Source: Candidatus Gastranaerophilales bacterium (GTDB lineage: Bacteria > Cyanobacteriota > Vampirovibrionia > Gastranaerophilales > Gastranaerophilaceae). Taken from it: a stretch of DNA of 64,000 bases. Under the pieces are notes generated by a model that was not told the DNA's origin, made no database searches, and worked only from the letters and a program-made list of their open reading frames with translations. Within the stretch, counting starts at the first letter, position 1; each line of letters opens with the position of its first letter. The position numbers and the translations under genes are program-made. Shown one piece after another: positions 36,703 through 45,525 of the stretch. Location of the stretch: NCBI GenBank assembly GCA_944323935.1, contig CALUUJ010000003.1:1-64000 (forward strand), in the 5' to 3' direction.

Positions 36703-37489
36703 GTTCTTCACTAAAATTTAAAGTTGAGAATAGTTTAACCGCTTCTGCGATCCTAGGTCCGGGGCGGTTTATTATATCTCTTTGTTTTGAACTTAAATAT
36801 AATATTCTTGACTTAGGAAATAATTCCTTTAATTTTTCAACATCTGAAGGGAAACAAATAATAATAACATCCGGATTTTTTTCAAGCACATATTCTAAAG
36901 TTATATTTGGATAATAATATGGAATATCTGATGTAATAGATATATGACCCGATTTTTCTATAATATCTGTTATATAGCTTTCACTGCCGATTGTTACCAG
37001 AGGGTTTGTTTGAACTACGTATAAAATTTTTTTAGAACTATTTGTCCTATTTCCTTCAATGTTTTGTTTAATATCTCTTATAAGTCTTTGTGCATTTTTT
37101 TCACTGTTTGTAATTTTCGCAATATTATTTATTGTTTGATATATTTCTTCGATCTTTGTAAACTCAAAATAGACGGGCTTAGTATTTGTTAAAGAAAGTT
37201 CACCAAGTTTAGGTTTTGCTGACGTCATCGCAAATATGTAATCAGGTTTTAAACTAACAATCATTTCCATATTCACGAAATAAGTATCACCAATAATTGG
37301 TTTTTCTTTGACCTTTTCCGGATAATTACAAGTTGAAGAAACAGCAAGAAGATTATTCTCCGCACCAAGTGAATATATTATTTCCGTTATAACAGGAGAT
37401 AAACTAATATAAGTTGAAGCAAATGTTATGTTACCAATAAAAAATAATATAAAACTAATTACATATCTGTATATGAATATCTTCTTCAT
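36692..37489 (-). CDS. btuF: ABC transporter cobalamin-binding protein, BtuF-like
   Basis: A 265-residue periplasmic binding protein of the TroA/BtuF fold. It has a signal peptide (about 1-24), then the pattern YISLSPVITEIIYSLGAENNLLAVSSTCNYP typical of the family, with IGDTYFVNMEMIVSLKPDYIFA and the later SPITSDIPYYYPNITLEYVLE region. It lies last in an operon with a BtuB-like receptor, permease and ATPase under a cobalamin riboswitch, so cobalamin (or corrinoid) is the likely ligand. It starts 35 bases inside the ATPase gene. Its stop overlaps ychF convergently. Confidence 0.85.
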   Translation of the reverse strand: MKKIFIYRYVISFILFFIGNITFASTYISLSPVITEIIYSLGAENNLLAVSSTCNYPEKVKEKPIIGDTYFVNMEMIVSLKPDYIFAMTSAKPKLGELSLTNTKPVYFEFTKIEEIYQTINNIAKITNSEKNAQRLIRDIKQNIEGNRTNSSKKILYVVQTNPLVTIGSESYITDIIEKSGHISITSDIPYYYPNITLEYVLEKNPDVIIICFPSDVEKLKELFPKSRILYLSSKQRDIINRPGPRIAEAVKLFSTLNFSEEPTH

Positions 37490-38177
37490 TATTTATAACC
37501 TTAAAATTAATACCGAATATCTTCTTTAATATATCAGGTGAAATAAAGTCTTTCTTACTGCCGGATATTATTTTCCCCTCTTTCGATAAACCTAAAAAAT
37601 AATCTCCATAATTAGAAGACAAATTAATATCGTGAAGAACAATAATACAAGTAATTCCTGTTTGTGTAAGTTTTTTTATCATATTTAGGATTTTTATTTG
37701 GTTAATTAAATCCATATTTGATGTAGGCTCATCAAGTAATAGAATATGTGCTTCTGAAATTAAGCCTAAAGCTATATTTGCTTTTTGTAACTCTCCTGAA
37801 CTTAAATTATCAATCAGTGTATATTTCTTATCTGTAAGTTCAAGTATATTTAGCATTTCATTAACTTTATCTTTTTCTTCTTTTGTCAAAAACCACTTCC
37901 AGTTTTGTTTATAAAAAGATGATTCAATATATTCTTGCAAAGTAATACCTTGAGGATATTTTATCCGTTGCGGAAGATAAAATAAATCTTTATTATTTAC
38001 AAGTATTTCACCCATTTGCGGTTTAATAATACCCGCAATTATTTTTAGCAAAGTAGTTTTTCCAACTCCATTAGGACCAACCATTATAGTAAGATGATTT
38101 TGAGGAATTTGTATATTCGCATTTTCAAAAAGTTTAAGATTATCAACTGTATAAGAAAGGTTTTTGATATTAATCAC
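37455..38177 (-). CDS. btuD: ABC transporter ATPase for cobalamin, BtuD-like
   Basis: A 240-residue nucleotide-binding subunit with Walker A GPNGVGKTT (34-42), the LSSGELQKANIALGL signature, Walker B ILLLDEPTS and the VLHDINL H-loop. It is of the FecE/BtuD class that powers vitamin B12 or siderophore import. It overlaps the permease by 8 bases and the binding protein by 35, indicating tight coupling. The riboswitch upstream of the operon points to cobalamin. Confidence 0.9.
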   Translation of the reverse strand: MINIKNLSYTVDNLKLFENANIQIPQNHLTIMVGPNGVGKTTLLKIIAGIIKPQMGEILVNNKDLFYLPQRIKYPQGITLQEYIESSFYKQNWKWFLTKEEKDKVNEMLNILELTDKKYTLIDNLSSGELQKANIALGLISEAHILLLDEPTSNMDLINQIKILNMIKKLTQTGITCIIVLHDINLSSNYGDYFLGLSKEGKIISGSKKDFISPDILKKIFGINFKVINNEEDIHIQICN

Positions 38178-39153
38178 TAAAAATATCTCCTTTCTTTATT
38201 AAGAAAAATACAAAAATAGGTGCACCGATAAAAGCTATAACAAGTCCTAATGGGACCTGCAGCGGATATATTATAGTTCTTGCAATATAGTCTGAAATAA
38301 GAATAAAACTACTTCCTAACAATATATTAGAAACATATAACCACCGATAATCTTGGCCAAATAGCATTCTTGAAATTTGTGGTGCAATAATACCTACAAA
38401 TCCGAGTATTCCCGCAGAAAATACACTTAAAGAAGTTAATAATGAAGCTAATATTATTATCACTATAGTATATAAATATCTTCTATTTTTATCAGTTGAC
38501 AACAGGTCAGAATCTAACCTTAAATAATTCAACTTTGGTATAAATAGAGCAGTTATTAACATTAAAATGATAAATATTATTATCAACGCTTTATTGGATA
38601 TCACCTCATTATTAGTAACTCCACCGGATAGAATTAGCATCATCATGTATGATTTCAAAGGATTTATCAATATTATCAATGATATCAAAGAACTAACGAA
38701 AATATTTATAGATAACCCTATTAATATTAATTTTGTAATAGAAAACTTACTTAATCCGGAAAATATTATAACAATAGCAGAAGAAATCAACGCACCAATA
38801 AAACCGAAAAGAGAATAATTAGAACTGTTGAAAAATAATATAGAAAGTACAATGCCAAGACCGGCACCTGAAGATATTCCGGTAATATAAGGCTCAGCGA
38901 GAGGATTCTTTGAAACAGATTGCATAAACATACCTGCCAGAGCCAAACAACAGCCTGCAATTAATGCTTTTAAAGCTCTTGGATACCTTAGCACCGTCAA
39001 TATTATACTTTCAGTATCTTCTGAAATATTAAAAGCCTTACACAACATATTAATACCAAAATCTTTGTATCCTGCATACATTGCAAGATACAAAGAAAAA
39101 AACAGTATAATTAATAAAATTATTATTATAGATATTTTTTTAAATTTATTCAT
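38170..39153 (-). CDS. btuC: FecCD-family permease, BtuC-like
   Basis: A 327-residue permease with about ten hydrophobic helices, as in BtuC. Diagnostic segments are LRYPRALKALIAGCCLALAG at the start, the MQSVSKNPLAEPYITGISSGAG block, and SAGILGFVGIIAPQISRML near the C-terminus, which contacts the ATPase. It would form a homodimeric pore for a corrinoid. It lies between the receptor and ATPase genes with 12 bases after the receptor and an 8-base overlap downstream. Confidence 0.92.
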   Translation of the reverse strand: MNKFKKISIIIILLIILFFSLYLAMYAGYKDFGINMLCKAFNISEDTESIILTVLRYPRALKALIAGCCLALAGMFMQSVSKNPLAEPYITGISSGAGLGIVLSILFFNSSNYSLFGFIGALISSAIVIIFSGLSKFSITKLILIGLSINIFVSSLISLIILINPLKSYMMMLILSGGVTNNEVISNKALIIIFIILMLITALFIPKLNYLRLDSDLLSTDKNRRYLYTIVIIILASLLTSLSVFSAGILGFVGIIAPQISRMLFGQDYRWLYVSNILLGSSFILISDYIARTIIYPLQVPLGLVIAFIGAPIFVFFLIKKGDIFSD

Positions 39154-39165
39154 AAATTAACTATA

Positions 39166-41259
39166 TCACAGAGTTTCAACTTTTTCTTTTTGTGGCAAAG
39201 TATATTTCATAAATAGACCTGCTCTAAAATGAATTCCCGGAGCATAATACGAAGTCGGACCTGTTTTATACATTGAAATATCTTGATCTAGAAGATTATA
39301 TACAGTACCGTTTAGAGATATCTCAGTATTTTCGGTTTTAAGTAATCTAACTTTACCACCTATTTTTACGTCAACATATCCGTTTGTTTTATCTGAATTC
39401 TGAGTTGCAGACATATAGCGACCTGAATTAGCTTCAACTCCGGCATATAGATTAACTATTTCATTAGGAATCCAATAAATTGTTCCTTTAATTGAGTTTC
39501 TTGGACAACCGGGTAAATCCGTATGAGTCGTTTTATCCTCTGAATCTGTATAAGTATAACTTGCAATTGCTTTTAACCAAGGCCTGGGTTCCCAAGTTAT
39601 TTTTCCTTCATAACCTTGAATTCTTGCCCTGTCAACATTTACGTATTGTCCAACGTAAACCCATGTTATAGGGTCTGTTTCACCTCTATAAGCAATATAA
39701 TCATTATAATCACTGTTAAAATAACCAAAATCAATTGTTAATTTTTCATCAAAGAAGGACTGAGTAACACCTACATCCCAGCTTTCCATTTTTTCTGCTT
39801 TTAAATTAGGATTCGCCAGTGATTGCATATAAGATGAATTAAGTGTCCCAAAACGTTGATACAATGTAGGGTTATTAACACTCTGCCCCCAAGAACTTCT
39901 AAATTTAGTTTTTGAGCCTTCTAAATTAAACGTAGGGAGAACTAATGCTGCAGACACATTTGGCGTAACATATGTACCGAAATCAGAATTATTAATAATT
40001 CTTGCACCGCCTCTTATAAATAACTTATCTTTAATGTTTATTAAATCATTAACAAATACATCATTTTGTATCGTATTACCGGAATATCCATTAAGAACTG
40101 TTCCTGTCCACATAGCAACATCTCTTGTATGCCCATCTATAAATTCCGTTTCAAAATTATACCCAACAGATAAAGTATTCCAATCTGCAACTTTATAATT
40201 ATGCTGAGTTACAAAATTAAGTCTGGTACTATTTATTTTTGAAATTGATTCATAAAACGGATCACCGCTTAAATTATCCGGCAATACATAACTATTACTT
40301 TCATTGTGATACACACCAAATTTTGCATCATAATTATATTTTTCATTCGGACTATGTGAATAAGAAAGAACATTCATTATATCGTAATTAAGGCCATAAT
40401 TATTCGGCGATTGATATATTCCGTATGGATATGATTGTTGATATCCAACGCCCAAGTCTTTTCTTGCTCTTGAAAATCTAAATATATTACGTACTTCAGC
40501 TTTTTCATCAAGAATTCTTTTCCCTATATTTGTAACAATATTCAAATTATTATAATCATCATTTCGAATATCACCTAAACCTGTAGCACGCATTCCCCCA
40601 TCAGTTTTAAACCAAGTTACACCCATATAGTAATCAATAGAATGATTTCCACCCATAACGGCTAATCGTTCTTTAAAAGTTCCGAGATTTCCCATCTCGC
40701 TGCCCATTTCAATTGACAATGGACCACGGCCTCTTCTTGTCTGCATTGCAATTAATCCGCCGGATGCATTAGTACCTGCTAAATTACCTTGTGGACCTCT
40801 TATTATTTCAATTCTTTCCAAATCATCAGTTAATATAAATTGAGGTTCAACCCCAGGACTTGTCATAGATGTTCTGTCTGCTCTTATACCATCAATCGTC
40901 ATCCTGACTCTATCTGTACCACGCAACCTTACGGAAGACACTGAGCCATCAGAACCATTTGCATTTTGAACAAAAAGGCTACCTGTTTGGTTTAACAATT
41001 CAGATAATAAAGGAGAATTTTGCCTCGTAATTTCCTTACGTGTAATAATATCAACACTGGCACCGGCAGACTCTATTGATTCTGCATAATTACTATATGA
41101 ATATATTTCCTTTTCTTTAACATCACCATAGAGAATCAACTTATCCGAAGACTTTTCATCAGGAGTATCCAAATCCAACTCTACTACTTCTTCCACTGCT
41201 TGCATTGGCATAACAGATATAAATGCCATAGCAAGCATCGCATAAAACATCTTTTTCAT
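39166..41259 (-). CDS. btuB: TonB-dependent outer-membrane cobalamin receptor, BtuB-like
   Basis: A 697-residue receptor with a signal peptide (cleavage after about MQA, residue 21), a plug domain (SIESAGASVDIITRKEI, then VSSVRLRGTDRVRMTIDG and IEIIRGPQGNLAGTNASGG), and a C-terminal 22-strand barrel of repeated aromatic/polar strands. It proves an outer membrane in this organism. TonB itself is not in the window. A cobalamin riboswitch sits directly in front of its ribosome-binding site (GAGG), and the permease, ATPase and binding protein follow, so it is the entry point of B12 uptake. Confidence 0.9.
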   Translation of the reverse strand: MKKMFYAMLAMAFISVMPMQAVEEVVELDLDTPDEKSSDKLILYGDVKEKEIYSYSNYAESIESAGASVDIITRKEITRQNSPLLSELLNQTGSLFVQNANGSDGSVSSVRLRGTDRVRMTIDGIRADRTSMTSPGVEPQFILTDDLERIEIIRGPQGNLAGTNASGGLIAMQTRRGRGPLSIEMGSEMGNLGTFKERLAVMGGNHSIDYYMGVTWFKTDGGMRATGLGDIRNDDYNNLNIVTNIGKRILDEKAEVRNIFRFSRARKDLGVGYQQSYPYGIYQSPNNYGLNYDIMNVLSYSHSPNEKYNYDAKFGVYHNESNSYVLPDNLSGDPFYESISKINSTRLNFVTQHNYKVADWNTLSVGYNFETEFIDGHTRDVAMWTGTVLNGYSGNTIQNDVFVNDLINIKDKLFIRGGARIINNSDFGTYVTPNVSAALVLPTFNLEGSKTKFRSSWGQSVNNPTLYQRFGTLNSSYMQSLANPNLKAEKMESWDVGVTQSFFDEKLTIDFGYFNSDYNDYIAYRGETDPITWVYVGQYVNVDRARIQGYEGKITWEPRPWLKAIASYTYTDSEDKTTHTDLPGCPRNSIKGTIYWIPNEIVNLYAGVEANSGRYMSATQNSDKTNGYVDVKIGGKVRLLKTENTEISLNGTVYNLLDQDISMYKTGPTSYYAPGIHFRAGLFMKYTLPQKEKVETL

Positions 41260-41291
41260 AAAATTTTAACCTCGTGCTCGCAAGTAACTCC

Positions 41292-41382
41292 AGACAATAT
41301 AGGTATTCTGACTTCAAAAGGATAAACCTTTCCTTACAGCTACGGCATAGTCACTCGTTTGAGTAGTTTCCCTATAGTATCT
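41292..41382 (-). promoter_or_regulatory. cobalamin riboswitch
   Basis: Read on the minus strand, the region contains GGGAAACTACTC, the conserved core ACTATGCCGTAGCTGTAAGG, and GAAGTCAGAATACC, in the order of the cobalamin (B12 box) riboswitch. The outer stem pairs AGATACTATAGG (41371-41382) with CCTATATTGTCT (41292-41303), with mismatches. It is short (about 91 nt), like the AqCbl-type class rather than the long AdoCbl class. B12 binding would repress the btuB-btuC-btuD-btuF operon, whose ribosome-binding site follows it. Confidence 0.85.
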
Positions 41383-41387
41383 CTTTT

Positions 41388-41415
41388 AGATTAACATTTT
41401 TTAAATTTTTGTCAA
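41388..41415 (-). promoter_or_regulatory. promoter of the btuB operon
   Basis: A perfect TTGACA -35 element (41410-41415, minus strand) is followed 16 bases later by a TAATCT -10-like element. Transcription would start just before the riboswitch. Confidence 0.45.
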
Positions 41416-41474
41416 CATAATTTATATAAAAAATTAACATTATAATAATTGACTAAAATATTAAAAATAGTTAA

Positions 41475-41503
41475 GTTAATCATTTTAAAAAATTTACTAT
41501 AAT
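41475..41503 (+). promoter_or_regulatory. candidate promoter of the 41672 cluster
   Basis: A TATAAT -10 element (41498-41503) preceded by TAC lies 17 bases after a weak GTTAAT -35. Transcription would start near 41510 and give a leader of about 160 bases. An alternative is TTGACT at 41449 with a poor -10. Confidence 0.4.
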
Positions 41504-41509
41504 TTTGAT

Positions 41510-41671
41510 GCATGATAGAATCTAGAAAGTTAATAACGAGGAAATCGAGTGGAATTCTTGAACCGGACCGCGGCCGTATAGTCGGAATGCTCTATATTCT
41601 TATTCAAATGCGTATCCATTTGATATAAAGAAGAAGAGCTCCTTACGTATATCAGATAAGGAGTTTTTATT
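41510..41671 (+). promoter_or_regulatory. structured 5' leader with SD-sequestering terminator-like hairpin
   Basis: This stretch is more GC-rich than its surroundings, with blocks such as AACCGGACCGCGGCCG. It ends in a 9-bp hairpin (41637-41645 with 41657-41665, one G-U pair) whose 3' arm TAAGGAG is followed by TTTTTATTTT and also is the ribosome-binding site for the TTG start at 41672. The hairpin can therefore act as a terminator or as a translation block, as in riboswitches or RNA thermometers. It matches no riboswitch class I know (TPP, FMN, SAM, c-di-GMP, cobalamin and glutamine patterns are absent). It could also be a small RNA. Confidence 0.45.
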
Positions 41672-42391
41672 TTGCCGACGCCAATATCATTACAATCTAA
41701 TAATAGAGCTGGTTTATGTCCTCATGGACTTCCGCCTTCCGCTTGCCCAATTTGTAGTGGTGGAGGCATGGCTGGTGGTGGAAAAGCAAAAGAAGCTGTA
41801 GTTTCAAAACCAATAAACTCAGGCGAATGGTCATTTATGAAATGTTATGCAGCAGGACTTGCAATGCGAGCTCAAGAAGCAAGAGTTGAAAATGCAAAAA
41901 CTGCGTTTGAACGTCAAATTGAGTTTGCTCAACAACTGGGAAAAAACATACAAAATATTGCGGATAAAATCCAAAATGCAATTCAGAATTTACAAAACAG
42001 TTCTCCTGTCATTATCCAAAATATTTTACAAGTAATCAATAATTCAATAATTAATCCTATATTAAACCTAATATCTCAAATACCTAAACTAATTGAAAAC
42101 TTAGCTGAGATTCAAAAAAAGTTAGGAGAAATGCTTCAACAGGCAGGTGAAAAACTAACCGCACTATTAGGTGATATTAAAAACTTTATTGACAGAAAAG
42201 TTATTGACAACATAAAAAAACAAATTAAGAAATTTTTCTTATGGTTTACAACAGATTTAGAAGATGAAAATTACAAAAATGATGATGCTTTAGAAGTATT
42301 CAAAGCAAGAGAAATGAAAAAGTATTTAGTTAATATTGTAACTAAGATTAAGAAACGGAATGACAATGATAATAGAGCCAATAAAGAATAA
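41672..42391 (+). CDS. CPHG/CPIC cysteine-motif protein with amphipathic helices, 239 aa
   Basis: I do not recognise this protein. Near the N-terminus it has a putative metal-binding motif LCPHGLPPSACPICSG with C16, H18, C25 and C28, then a Gly-rich linker. From about residue 50 it is a series of amphipathic helices (ENAKTAFERQIEFAQQLGKN, IQNILQVINNSIINPIL) and a basic tail. There is no signal peptide. The start must be upstream of residue 16; the only in-frame candidate with a ribosome-binding site (AAGGAG) is the TTG at 41672, which lies in the leader hairpin region. The next gene overlaps it by 32 bases. Confidence 0.7.
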   Translation: MPTPISLQSNNRAGLCPHGLPPSACPICSGGGMAGGGKAKEAVVSKPINSGEWSFMKCYAAGLAMRAQEARVENAKTAFERQIEFAQQLGKNIQNIADKIQNAIQNLQNSSPVIIQNILQVINNSIINPILNLISQIPKLIENLAEIQKKLGEMLQQAGEKLTALLGDIKNFIDRKVIDNIKKQIKKFFLWFTTDLEDENYKNDDALEVFKAREMKKYLVNIVTKIKKRNDNDNRANKE

Positions 42392-43898
42392 ACAAGTTGA
42401 TATAAAGAAAAAGAAAAAGAAGGAAGAAAAGCCTGACAAAACAATGAATAAAACCCTGCAAGGCGTTTTAATAAACAGTCATGTCCGAACCAATCAGGAA
42501 ACAGGTTACTCATTTAATGACATAAAAGATTCTTTATTAATTAGTGATTCAACAAATTACTATTCTACAAACGGAACGGTAAAAAAGAGCGAAAACGAAA
42601 GTTCTTTTGATACAAAAAAAGCAATTAAACCATTATTAATAGGAACAAGCTTAATTGTCGGCGGATGTTTTGCAATAAGCGCCATTTTAAAAAAATCATC
42701 AAAAGCATTGTTAACAACAGCCAATTTTGAACATTTACCTGATTTAGCTATAAATATGAATATAAAAGAAGAGCCACAATTTGCTATATATCGAGCAATA
42801 AGAGATCCAAATTTCAAAAATTTATTCGGAGCTGCTGCTGTTTTTCTTATGAGTGGAATAACCATTGCGTGTAAAAATTTTGTAGAAGGCGCAAAAGAAG
42901 TTTGGACAAAGAAACAATCAGCAGATATTGAAAAAAATCTTCAAGAAAATTTAATTGAAGTTGAGACAAATGCTTTTTCAGGAAAGCTAAAAGTCGTAAA
43001 TGATTTAATGCAAAACAATGTAAAATATTTTGACGAAGTCATAAATAACAGAAAAGAAAAAGCTTCTACGCCTGAAGTTTTCTCAGGATTTTTATCTTTT
43101 AAAGGTGAAAATAATGAAAAAGAAACATCTCAAAAAGACAATACAATAATTAACAAAAACCTAAAATATGCCGCACTAATTGGAGGGATAATAATAGGCG
43201 CTGTTATCCTTGGGAAATTAAGCATTTCAAATCTTAGAAAAACTCTTGAATACACAAATAAATACGCAAATAATTATACTGAAAAAACCATAGATGCAAT
43301 TAACGGAATTAGTAATAAAGCAGACAAAAAGGACTTACCAAAGGTTATAGAATTTTTAAAATCAATTTGTGCAAAGCCTGATTATATAAAAGAAGTTGCG
43401 AAAAAATATAACCTTTCTGACAATGAAGTACAATCAATAATTCATGCAGTTGAAGAATCAAAGAAGACCATTTTTGCTGATGCACCGACAGCTCTTGGCG
43501 GCATTCCTCAAAAAGTCCAATATTATTGCTATATAGATGAGAATAGAGGTCACTTATACAACTGGATATTGAATCCCCAAAACAAATTTACAAAGTTAAT
43601 TTTTGGAGCTTTTACAATTTCGAGTGCTATAGGTTATCTTTTCAAACAAGGAATGGATGCAATAAAAGAAGTAACAGTTATGAAGGAAAACGCAAAAACT
43701 GAACTTGATTTAAGAAAAAGACTTGTAGATGTTGAAATTGCAAACTTTAAAGCGAAAAAGGAAAGTGCAATCAATCCGCTTCTTGAAAATTTTGCAAAAC
43801 ACTCAAATGACGGTTCTAAAACAAAAGAAGAATTAAAACAATTGGCAGACAATATATTAATGGAAACAAAAAATGGTCCGCCATACGTATACAACTAA
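42360..43898 (+). CDS. internally duplicated membrane protein, 512 aa
   Basis: I do not recognise this protein. It contains two copies of a module: a hydrophobic helix, a long helical spacer, a second hydrophobic helix, then a charged coiled region. Copy one has helices near 91-110 and 156-170 followed by LQENLIEVETNAF (194-206); copy two has helices near 270-285 and 415-427 followed by LRKRLVDVEIANF (451-463). FGA precedes the second helix in both (156 and 415). The motif FLSFKGENN lies between them (245-252). No signal peptide is seen. The start is uncertain (42360 or 42444). It overlaps the CPHG gene by 32 bases. Confidence 0.75.
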   Translation: MTMIIEPIKNKQVDIKKKKKKEEKPDKTMNKTLQGVLINSHVRTNQETGYSFNDIKDSLLISDSTNYYSTNGTVKKSENESSFDTKKAIKPLLIGTSLIVGGCFAISAILKKSSKALLTTANFEHLPDLAINMNIKEEPQFAIYRAIRDPNFKNLFGAAAVFLMSGITIACKNFVEGAKEVWTKKQSADIEKNLQENLIEVETNAFSGKLKVVNDLMQNNVKYFDEVINNRKEKASTPEVFSGFLSFKGENNEKETSQKDNTIINKNLKYAALIGGIIIGAVILGKLSISNLRKTLEYTNKYANNYTEKTIDAINGISNKADKKDLPKVIEFLKSICAKPDYIKEVAKKYNLSDNEVQSIIHAVEESKKTIFADAPTALGGIPQKVQYYCYIDENRGHLYNWILNPQNKFTKLIFGAFTISSAIGYLFKQGMDAIKEVTVMKENAKTELDLRKRLVDVEIANFKAKKESAINPLLENFAKHSNDGSKTKEELKQLADNILMETKNGPPYVYN

Positions 43899-43907
43899 GG
43901 AAAAATT

Positions 43908-44399
43908 ATGAAAATAGCAAACATAAATATTCAGAATAATGTTTCACAACTTGGTCAAGGAGTAACTTTTCCAAATCATCAAAGAAATTACTGTACTTTC
44001 AACGAAAAAAGAACAGAAGAACTTGTTAACGCAAGAGAAGAAGCTCTACCTTATATTGATACATTTTTAAAATCTGCCTGGAGTGAAGAACAAGTATTAG
44101 ATGGGCTTCAAGTACTTGATAAAATGCTTGATAAAGGAGTAAAAGGAATAGATAAAATGTATCCGACAATTGCAAGGTTTAATGATGTAACATCTCCGAA
44201 TGTACAAGTTATGTTAGCAGGAATTTACAGAAAAACACTTGTTCCGGATGCCTTTGGTCCTTTGAACAAAATGATGATAAGGCAAACTTTAACACCAAAC
44301 TCTCCTTATTTTGATCCTACAGAAGAAATAGGAGGTGCAATTATGGAATATTTAAAGAATCAATCTAATATTAATTCTTCAACAATCATAAAACATTAA
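43908..44399 (+). CDS. soluble helical protein of unknown function, 163 aa
   Basis: I do not recognise this protein. Residues 1-30 are polar (MKIANINIQNNVSQLGQGVT, then a Phe-Pro), followed by a mostly helical, charged domain with segments EQVLDGLQVLDKMLDKGVKG and NVQVMLAGIYRKTLVPDAFG. There is no signal peptide or membrane helix. It follows the duplicated membrane protein by 9 bases and ends that operon. Its 3' end overlaps the convergent TPR gene by 4 bases. It may be a soluble partner of the membrane protein. Confidence 0.72.
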   Translation: MKIANINIQNNVSQLGQGVTFPNHQRNYCTFNEKRTEELVNAREEALPYIDTFLKSAWSEEQVLDGLQVLDKMLDKGVKGIDKMYPTIARFNDVTSPNVQVMLAGIYRKTLVPDAFGPLNKMMIRQTLTPNSPYFDPTEEIGGAIMEYLKNQSNINSSTIIKH

Positions 44400-45079
44400 T
44401 AGAAACTGTTTATATTTTCAATAATATCAGAAGCTTCCTCTTCTGTTTGCTGTTCTTGCGGAATTTTTTTATCTTTAAAAAGATATTTATATTTAGCTTC
44501 TTCTAGTTCTTGTGAATTATCAGGATGTTTTGCCGATGTATATTCATTTAATTTATTCATTACTTCTTTTGATTTGGCATTCAAATGAAAACAAATCTGA
44601 TAATACAATTCTGCATTTTCCAAATCACCTAATTTTTCATAACATTTTGCACTTTGAAGATTAGTATCGAAATCTTTCAATAGGCCTGATGCTAATGCCA
44701 ATTTATAATACTCTATAGCCGTAGAATATTCTTGAAAACTATAGAAAAAATCCCCCATTGCTCTTTGAAGTTTAGGATCAGCCGGATTCATATTATATGC
44801 CTTTAAAACATATAATTTCGCCTCTGCTCTATCTTGAAGAAGTTGATTTACTTTGGATAGCCCCAATAATGCTTTTGTATTTACAGGATTTTTTTGATAT
44901 TCTTCTTCATATAAAATTCTTGCTTTATGAATATATTCATAGCCTTCTTCTTGATTAGATGTTGTTTGAGCTTTCCTTAACAATTTTTCAGCTTGAGAAA
45001 AATTATCTGCAAATGCACAATTTAAAGATAAAAAAATTATCAGTAAAGTATATATTAGTTTATTTCGTAAACTTTTCAT
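44396..45079 (-). CDS. secreted TPR-repeat protein
   Basis: A 227-residue protein with a signal peptide (about 1-23, cleavage CAFA/DNF) and about four TPR units, for example NPVNTKALLGLSKVNQLLQD, DPKLQRAMGDFFYSFQEYS and DLENAELYYQICFHLNAKSK. It would act in the periplasm as a protein-binding scaffold; the partner is unknown. The ATG at 45079 is used; the open frame begins two codons earlier with TTG. It is divergent from the nuo operon and overlaps the convergent gene by 4 bases. Confidence 0.8.
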   Translation of the reverse strand: MKSLRNKLIYTLLIIFLSLNCAFADNFSQAEKLLRKAQTTSNQEEGYEYIHKARILYEEEYQKNPVNTKALLGLSKVNQLLQDRAEAKLYVLKAYNMNPADPKLQRAMGDFFYSFQEYSTAIEYYKLALASGLLKDFDTNLQSAKCYEKLGDLENAELYYQICFHLNAKSKEVMNKLNEYTSAKHPDNSQELEEAKYKYLFKDKKIPQEQQTEEEASDIIENINSFY

Positions 45080-45171
45080 AATCAAACTTAATAATATCCA
45101 CTCTAACTATTTATCTTAATAATAACTATATGTTATAAATAATTCAAGGTTAGCGATAAGGATAGTAATAA

Positions 45172-45525
45172 ATGCAAGAAACTGGGGTTTTGTTTTCTTT
45201 TATACTTTTTTCTTTTTTATTCGCTGTTTTTATGATATTTTGTTCCATCATTGCCTCTCCAAAATCAAATAATAATGATAAAGAAAGTACCTATGAATGC
45301 GGATTGAATATAAAAGAAAAATTTAATTGTAAATTTAAAATACAATTTCTTATTTATGCAATATTATTTTTAATTTTCGATGTTGAAACAATATTTATAT
45401 TTCCTTTTGCTATAAGTTATAGTTTTCTCGGGGTATTTGCTTTCATTGAAATTTCTATATTTTTAGCTTTACTTTTATTAGGATTAATTTATGCAATAAG
45501 AACAAAGATGTTAAGGTTTAGATAA
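45172..45525 (+). CDS. nuoA: complex I subunit A (NuoA/NdhC)
   Basis: First gene of an eleven-gene operon. The 117-residue protein has three hydrophobic helices and the conserved [19 protein letters not shown] loop, whose Cys lies at the quinone-cavity side in other complexes, plus the acidic [13 protein letters not shown] helix. It belongs to the membrane arm. The ATG follows AAGGA. It overlaps nuoB by one base (TAATG). Confidence 0.95.
   Translation: MQETGVLFSFILFSFLFAVFMIFCSIIASPKSNNNDKESTYECGLNIKEKFNCKFKIQFLIYAILFLIFDVETIFIFPFAISYSFLGVFAFIEISIFLALLLLGLIYAIRTKMLRFR

Noticed and set aside
41510..41671. Known small RNA (6S, SRP, RNase P or tmRNA)
   Set aside because: None of the conserved cores (6S bubble, SRP GGAA tetraloop region, RNase P GAGGAAAGTC-type helix, tmRNA tag frame) could be found.
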